DNA of 45,599 nucleotides from Bacillota bacterium (GTDB lineage Bacteria > Bacillota > Clostridia > Lachnospirales > Lachnospiraceae), in the NCBI GenBank assembly GCA_023413555.1, contig JAEZPG010000066.1, positions 1-45,599 on the forward strand, in the 5' to 3' direction. Positions 42,318 through 45,599 of the stretch are shown piece by piece (the first letter of the stretch is position 1; the number at the start of each line of letters is the position of its first letter). Under the pieces are notes generated by a model. The model was not told the DNA's origin and did not search any database. It worked only from the letters and a program-made list of their open reading frames with translations. Both the position numbers and the translations under genes were made by a program.

Positions 42318-42349
42318 TAAAATCCCACTACTTACAGTGGGATTTTATT
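42318..42349 (+). terminator. Terminator after rpsO
   Basis: TAAAATCCCACT (42318-42329) pairs perfectly with AGTGGGATTTTA (42336-42347). Confidence 0.85.
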
Positions 42350-42628
42350 AGTTATAGGGTAGATAATTATGCATGTTTCCTATTATATAAGTATCACTCT
42401 GTGAGGATGAGGATAAACAAATGTGGAAATTATCTCTTCCATATTGAAAATAAATCCAAAAGTATTCTCTACATATGTTGGATATACTAAGATTAGTGAG
42501 ATAAACAAATAATATTGCGCTTTGTACATGATTTTGTACCTTATATTGTGAGTTTTGTCTTGTATGCCTAATTTAAATGTTTTATAATTGAATTTATGGA
42601 AAAATATATATCGAAAGGAGTCCTAAAT
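42350..42628 (+). promoter_or_regulatory. Intergenic region with the pta promoter
   Basis: The region is AT-rich with no convincing gene. TTGTAT (42560-42565), a 17-base spacer and TATAAT (42583-42588) form the promoter of pta-ackA. AAAGGAG lies at about 42614-42620. Nothing else recognisable is seen between the rpsO terminator and the promoter. Confidence 0.65.
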
Positions 42629-43627
42629 GTGGGATTTATAGACACAGTTAAAGCAAGGGCAAAAGAAAATAAAAAAACAATCGTATTACCGGAATCAAAC
42701 GATATTCGTACGATTGAGGCAGCATCCAAGATATTGGCAGAAGAGATTGCCAATGTAATCTTAGTTGGTAAAGAAGAAGAAATTAACAAGTTGGCAACAG
42801 ATTATGATATCTCAAAGGCAACAATTGTTGACCCGGAGACTTCTGATAAGCTTCAACAATACATTGATTTATTAGTAGAATTACGTAAAGCAAAAGGTAT
42901 GACACCTGAAAAGGCAAAAGAATTATTGATAAATGATTATTTATATTTTGGTGTTACTATGGTAAAAGCAGGAGATGCTGATGGTATGGTTTCAGGTGCT
43001 TGCCATGCAACTGCTGACGTATTACGTCCATCACTGCAGATTTTGAAGACAGCTCCTGGTACTAAGCTTGTATCTGCGTTCTTCTTAATGGTTGTTCCAG
43101 ATTGTGAATATGGTGCAAACGGCACCTTTGTTTTTGCAGACAGTGGTCTATGCCAAAATCCAACCAGCGAAGAATTAGCAGTTATTGCAGGAAGTAGTGC
43201 AAAGAGTTTTGAATTATTAGTTGAGAAAGAACCAATTGTTGCTATGCTTTCCCATTCCACAAAGGGTAGTGCAAAGCACGCTGATGTTGATAAGGTTATA
43301 AATGCTACAGCGATAGCAAAAGAAACTTATCCGGATATCAAATTAGACGGTGAATTCCAGTTAGATGCCGCGATTGTTCCAAGTGTTGGACAATCTAAAG
43401 CGCCTGGCAGTGAGATTGCTGGAAAAGCTAACGTATTAGTTTTCCCTGATTTAGATGCAGGTAACATAGGATACAAATTAGTACAACGTCTTGCAAAAGC
43501 GGAAGCATATGGTCCTATTACTCAGGGTATAGCAAAACCTGTTAACGACTTATCCCGTGGATGCACCGCTGATGATATAGTTGGTGTTGTAGCCATTACA
43601 GCTGTGCAGGCAACGGCAAATAAATAA
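42629..43627 (+). CDS. pta: Phosphate acetyltransferase
   Basis: Pta converts acetyl-CoA and phosphate to acetyl phosphate and CoA, the first step of ATP-yielding acetate formation. This 332-residue protein is the short Pta form (no N-terminal DRTGG domain). Family segments include TIVLPESNDIRTIEAA, the middle ADGMVSGACHATADVLRPSLQI, FADSGLCQNPTSEELAVIA, and the end GNIGYKLVQRLAKAEAYGPITQG. The start is GTG at 42629, with AAAGGAG 8 bases upstream. A longer ATG frame would begin at the transcription start and lacks a site. ackA follows by 51 bases. Confidence 0.96.
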   Translation: MGFIDTVKARAKENKKTIVLPESNDIRTIEAASKILAEEIANVILVGKEEEINKLATDYDISKATIVDPETSDKLQQYIDLLVELRKAKGMTPEKAKELLINDYLYFGVTMVKAGDADGMVSGACHATADVLRPSLQILKTAPGTKLVSAFFLMVVPDCEYGANGTFVFADSGLCQNPTSEELAVIAGSSAKSFELLVEKEPIVAMLSHSTKGSAKHADVDKVINATAIAKETYPDIKLDGEFQLDAAIVPSVGQSKAPGSEIAGKANVLVFPDLDAGNIGYKLVQRLAKAEAYGPITQGIAKPVNDLSRGCTADDIVGVVAITAVQATANK

Positions 43628-43678
43628 GAAACAAGAGAGAGAGTGCAGTTTTCCTAACTGTATGGAAGGAGATTTAAC

Positions 43679-44869
43679 ATGAATATATTAGTAATAAACT
43701 GCGGAAGTTCATCTTTAAAATATCAATTGATTGACTCCGTCACAGAGAAAGCGTTGGCGAAAGGTCTTTGCGAAAGAATAGGAATTGATGGACGTTTAAA
43801 TCATACACCAGCCGGCGGTGAAAAGGTTGTAATCAATAAAGCGATGCCAACTCATGAGCAAGCAATAAAGATGGTATTAGATGCATTAATTAATCCAACC
43901 TATGGCGTAATTAAGTCATTAGATGAAATTAGTGCTGTTGGACACAGAGTAGTCCATGGTGGAGAGAAATTTGCTCATTCTGTTATTATTAATGATGAAG
44001 TTATGGCAGCAATAGAAGAGTGTAATGATCTTGCTCCTCTTCATAATCCAGCCAACTTAATTGGTATCAATGCTTGTAAAGCACTTATGCCAAATACTCC
44101 AATGGTAGCTGTTTTTGATACAGCTTTCCATCAGACAATGCCAAAGACTGCTTATATGTATGGTCTTCCTGTAGAATATTATGAAAAATATAAGGTAAGA
44201 AGATATGGTTTCCATGGAACCAGCCATAGCTTTGTATCGAAGAGAGCAATTGAGATTGCTGGATTAGATCCTAAGAATTCTAAAGTGATTGTTTGTCACC
44301 TTGGTAATGGTGCCAGCGTTACAGCTGTAAAGAACAGCGAATCTGTAGATACTTCCATGGGTCTTACTCCACTTGAAGGTCTGATTATGGGTACTAGAAG
44401 TGGTGATATCGATCCTGCTATCATGGAATTTATTGCAAAAAAGGAAAACAAAACCTTAGATGAAGTAATGACAATTTTAAATAAAGAATCTGGTGTATAC
44501 GGCCTTTCCGGTGGTGTTTCCAGTGATTTTAGAGATCTTGACATAGCTGCAGAAGAAGGAAATGAGCTTTGCAAGGAAGCTATCGATGTATTTGCTTACC
44601 GAGTTGTGAAATACATTGGTGCATATGCAGCCGCAATGAACGGTGTAGATGCTATTGCATTTACAGCAGGTCTTGGTGAAAATGACAAGAAGGTTCGTGC
44701 AGAAATTTGTTCTTATTTAGGATACCTTGGTGCCTTCCTTGATGAGAAGAAAAATGATGTTCGTGGTAAAGAGACAGTGTTCTCTACTGACGATTCTAAA
44801 GTGAAGTTGCTATTAATTCCAACTAACGAAGAACTTGCTATTTGTCGTGAAACTGTAGAGTTAGTTTAG
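43679..44869 (+). CDS. ackA: Acetate kinase
   Basis: AckA makes ATP and acetate from acetyl phosphate, completing the main substrate-level phosphorylation route of fermenters. This 396-residue protein has LVINCGSSSLKYQL (phosphate-binding start), VGHRVVHGGEKF, VAVFDTAFHQTMP, RYGFHGTSHSFVSKR, VCHLGNGASVTAVKN and the GLMPLEGLxMGTRSGDIDP-type segment. The AFTAGLGEND and NEELAI segments close the active site. AAGGAG precedes the ATG. It is co-transcribed with pta. Confidence 0.98.
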   Translation: MNILVINCGSSSLKYQLIDSVTEKALAKGLCERIGIDGRLNHTPAGGEKVVINKAMPTHEQAIKMVLDALINPTYGVIKSLDEISAVGHRVVHGGEKFAHSVIINDEVMAAIEECNDLAPLHNPANLIGINACKALMPNTPMVAVFDTAFHQTMPKTAYMYGLPVEYYEKYKVRRYGFHGTSHSFVSKRAIEIAGLDPKNSKVIVCHLGNGASVTAVKNSESVDTSMGLTPLEGLIMGTRSGDIDPAIMEFIAKKENKTLDEVMTILNKESGVYGLSGGVSSDFRDLDIAAEEGNELCKEAIDVFAYRVVKYIGAYAAAMNGVDAIAFTAGLGENDKKVRAEICSYLGYLGAFLDEKKNDVRGKETVFSTDDSKVKLLLIPTNEELAICRETVELV

Positions 44870-44925
44870 TTAGCCTAAAAGCCTATCTTTTACTATATAG
44901 TGATTAGAAAGTTGCAACAAATGGA

Positions 44926-44954
44926 TTGACAAACCCTTATCTAATCAGTATAAT
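44926..44954 (+). promoter_or_regulatory. Promoter of the yceD-rpmF pair
   Basis: A consensus TTGACA (44926-44931), 17-base spacer and TATAAT (44949-44954), with all twelve positions matching. Confidence 0.9.
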
Positions 44955-44992
44955 AATAAAAGTGTGAAAATTAGGGAGAAATGGAGAACACA

Positions 44993-45520
44993 ATGCTGAT
45001 TGATTTAGGCAAGATAATGTCTTTGAAAGACAAAGTCCAAAACATTGAGGCCCCATTGGAACTTACAAATTTCAGCTTGGATGGAAGTACTTATTCCTTT
45101 GTATCAAAGAATCCAGTCCATTTAACGATTACAAGTCTGGGCAATCGTAAGGTAAATGTGGTAGGTGAAACAAAACTCTCTCTTAATATTCCATGTAGTA
45201 GATGTCTTGAGGACGTGGAAACATTTTTTGATATTCATATATCAAAAAATTTAGATTTCAACGATACTGACAAAGACAGGATCAAAGAATTAGATGAAGC
45301 GAATTATATAAGTGGAAATAATCTGGATGTAGATCAGTTGATTTACGATGATATTGTCATTGAATTTCCTCTACGCGTATTATGCAAGGAGGATTGTAAG
45401 GGACTTTGTAAGGTCTGTGGTGCTAACAAGAACCATGAGACCTGTAGCTGTGACGATACAGTACTAGACCCGAGAATGTCAGTAATCCGCGATATCTTTA
45501 AAAATTTTAAGGAGGTGTGA
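44993..45520 (+). CDS. YceD / DUF177 family protein
   Basis: This 175-residue protein of the DUF177 family is almost always encoded just before rpmF and is linked to 23S rRNA or large-subunit accumulation. The N-terminal beta part includes KLSLNIPCSRCLEDVETFFD. The C-terminal zinc-type cysteine set reads CKEDCKGLCKVCGANKNHETCSC. The last residues (DPRMSVIRDIF) match the family end (DPR...L..L). An ATG at 44981 is in frame but only 2 bases from its GGGAG. The ATG at 44993, with GGAG 6 bases upstream, fits better. rpmF starts 3 bases after the stop. Confidence 0.9.
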   Translation: MLIDLGKIMSLKDKVQNIEAPLELTNFSLDGSTYSFVSKNPVHLTITSLGNRKVNVVGETKLSLNIPCSRCLEDVETFFDIHISKNLDFNDTDKDRIKELDEANYISGNNLDVDQLIYDDIVIEFPLRVLCKEDCKGLCKVCGANKNHETCSCDDTVLDPRMSVIRDIFKNFKEV

Positions 45521-45522
45521 CC

Positions 45523-45599
45523 ATGTCTATCTGTCCAAAGAATAAATCTTCTAAAGCAAGAAGAGATAGCCGTAGAGCAAACTGGAAAATGTCTGCTCC
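45523..45599 (+). CDS. rpmF: 50S ribosomal protein L32 (partial)
   Basis: The gene is cut by the window end; 25 codons are visible. MSICPKNKSSKARRDSRRAN and the following WKMSA match the N-terminus of bL32, a small zinc-ribbon protein of the large subunit whose Cys residues would lie beyond the window. AAGGAGG lies 6 bases before the ATG. Gene order yceD-rpmF is conserved. Confidence 0.93.
   Translation, partial: MSICPKNKSSKARRDSRRANWKMSA

Overview
The window is AT-rich, and almost every gene has a strong AGGAGG-type ribosome binding site and sigma-A-like promoters. This points to a low-GC Gram-positive bacterium. The gene content fits a fermentative, Na+-using anaerobe of the Lachnospiraceae / Clostridium cluster XIVa type: a biotin-dependent Na+-pumping oxaloacetate decarboxylase, Pta-AckA, fused SecDF, PolC, a non-mevalonate isoprenoid pathway, and an InfB with a long Gln/Asn/Arg/Gly linker. 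The genus is inferred from gene content and order; no 16S rRNA is present.

Layout. (1) 1-5510 is a loose, accessory-like stretch: an Hsp20 gene behind a CIRCE operator, a lipoprotein with a duplicated domain, a ThiT thiamine transporter under a TPP riboswitch, two DUF4190-type membrane proteins, a DUF2752 protein, and a methyltransferase behind a long leader that looks like a transcription attenuator. (2) 5657-9017 (minus) is a four-gene Na+-translocating oxaloacetate decarboxylase operon, divergent from a short KdpD-like kinase and KdpE-like regulator (9341-11121). (3) 11167-16133 holds a small membrane protein, SecDF, a COG2426-type membrane protein and a Na+/phosphate cotransporter. (4) 16292-18795 has three poorly characterised genes: a pyroglutamyl-peptidase-like protein lacking its catalytic Cys, a bactofilin with a long acidic N-terminus, and an unrecognised protein. 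(5) 18946-30228 is a conserved core run, pyrH-frr-uppS-cdsA-dxr-rseP-ispG-polC, linking ribosome recycling to undecaprenyl, phospholipid and isoprenoid precursor synthesis. (6) 30299-31005 holds a small HTH regulator and tRNA-Glu(CTC). (7) 31521-39635 is the nusA-infB operon, rimP-nusA-ylxR-ylxQ-infB-rbfA-nrnA-truB-ribF, behind a leader with a terminator and competing hairpins. (8) 39626-45599 has a convergent MocR-type regulator, a repeat-tailed membrane protein, rpsO, pta-ackA, and yceD followed by the start of rpmF.

The strongest items for follow-up are four. Two are the attenuator-like leaders before the methyltransferase (about 3872-4115) and before rimP-nusA (about 31297-31520). The third is the catalytically dead Pcp-like protein. 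The fourth is the MocR regulator whose PLP Schiff-base lysine is replaced by arginine. I see no CRISPR array, insertion sequence, prophage or rRNA. No multi-gene system that I would call wholly new is evident; the novelty here is at the level of regulation and of degenerate enzymes.
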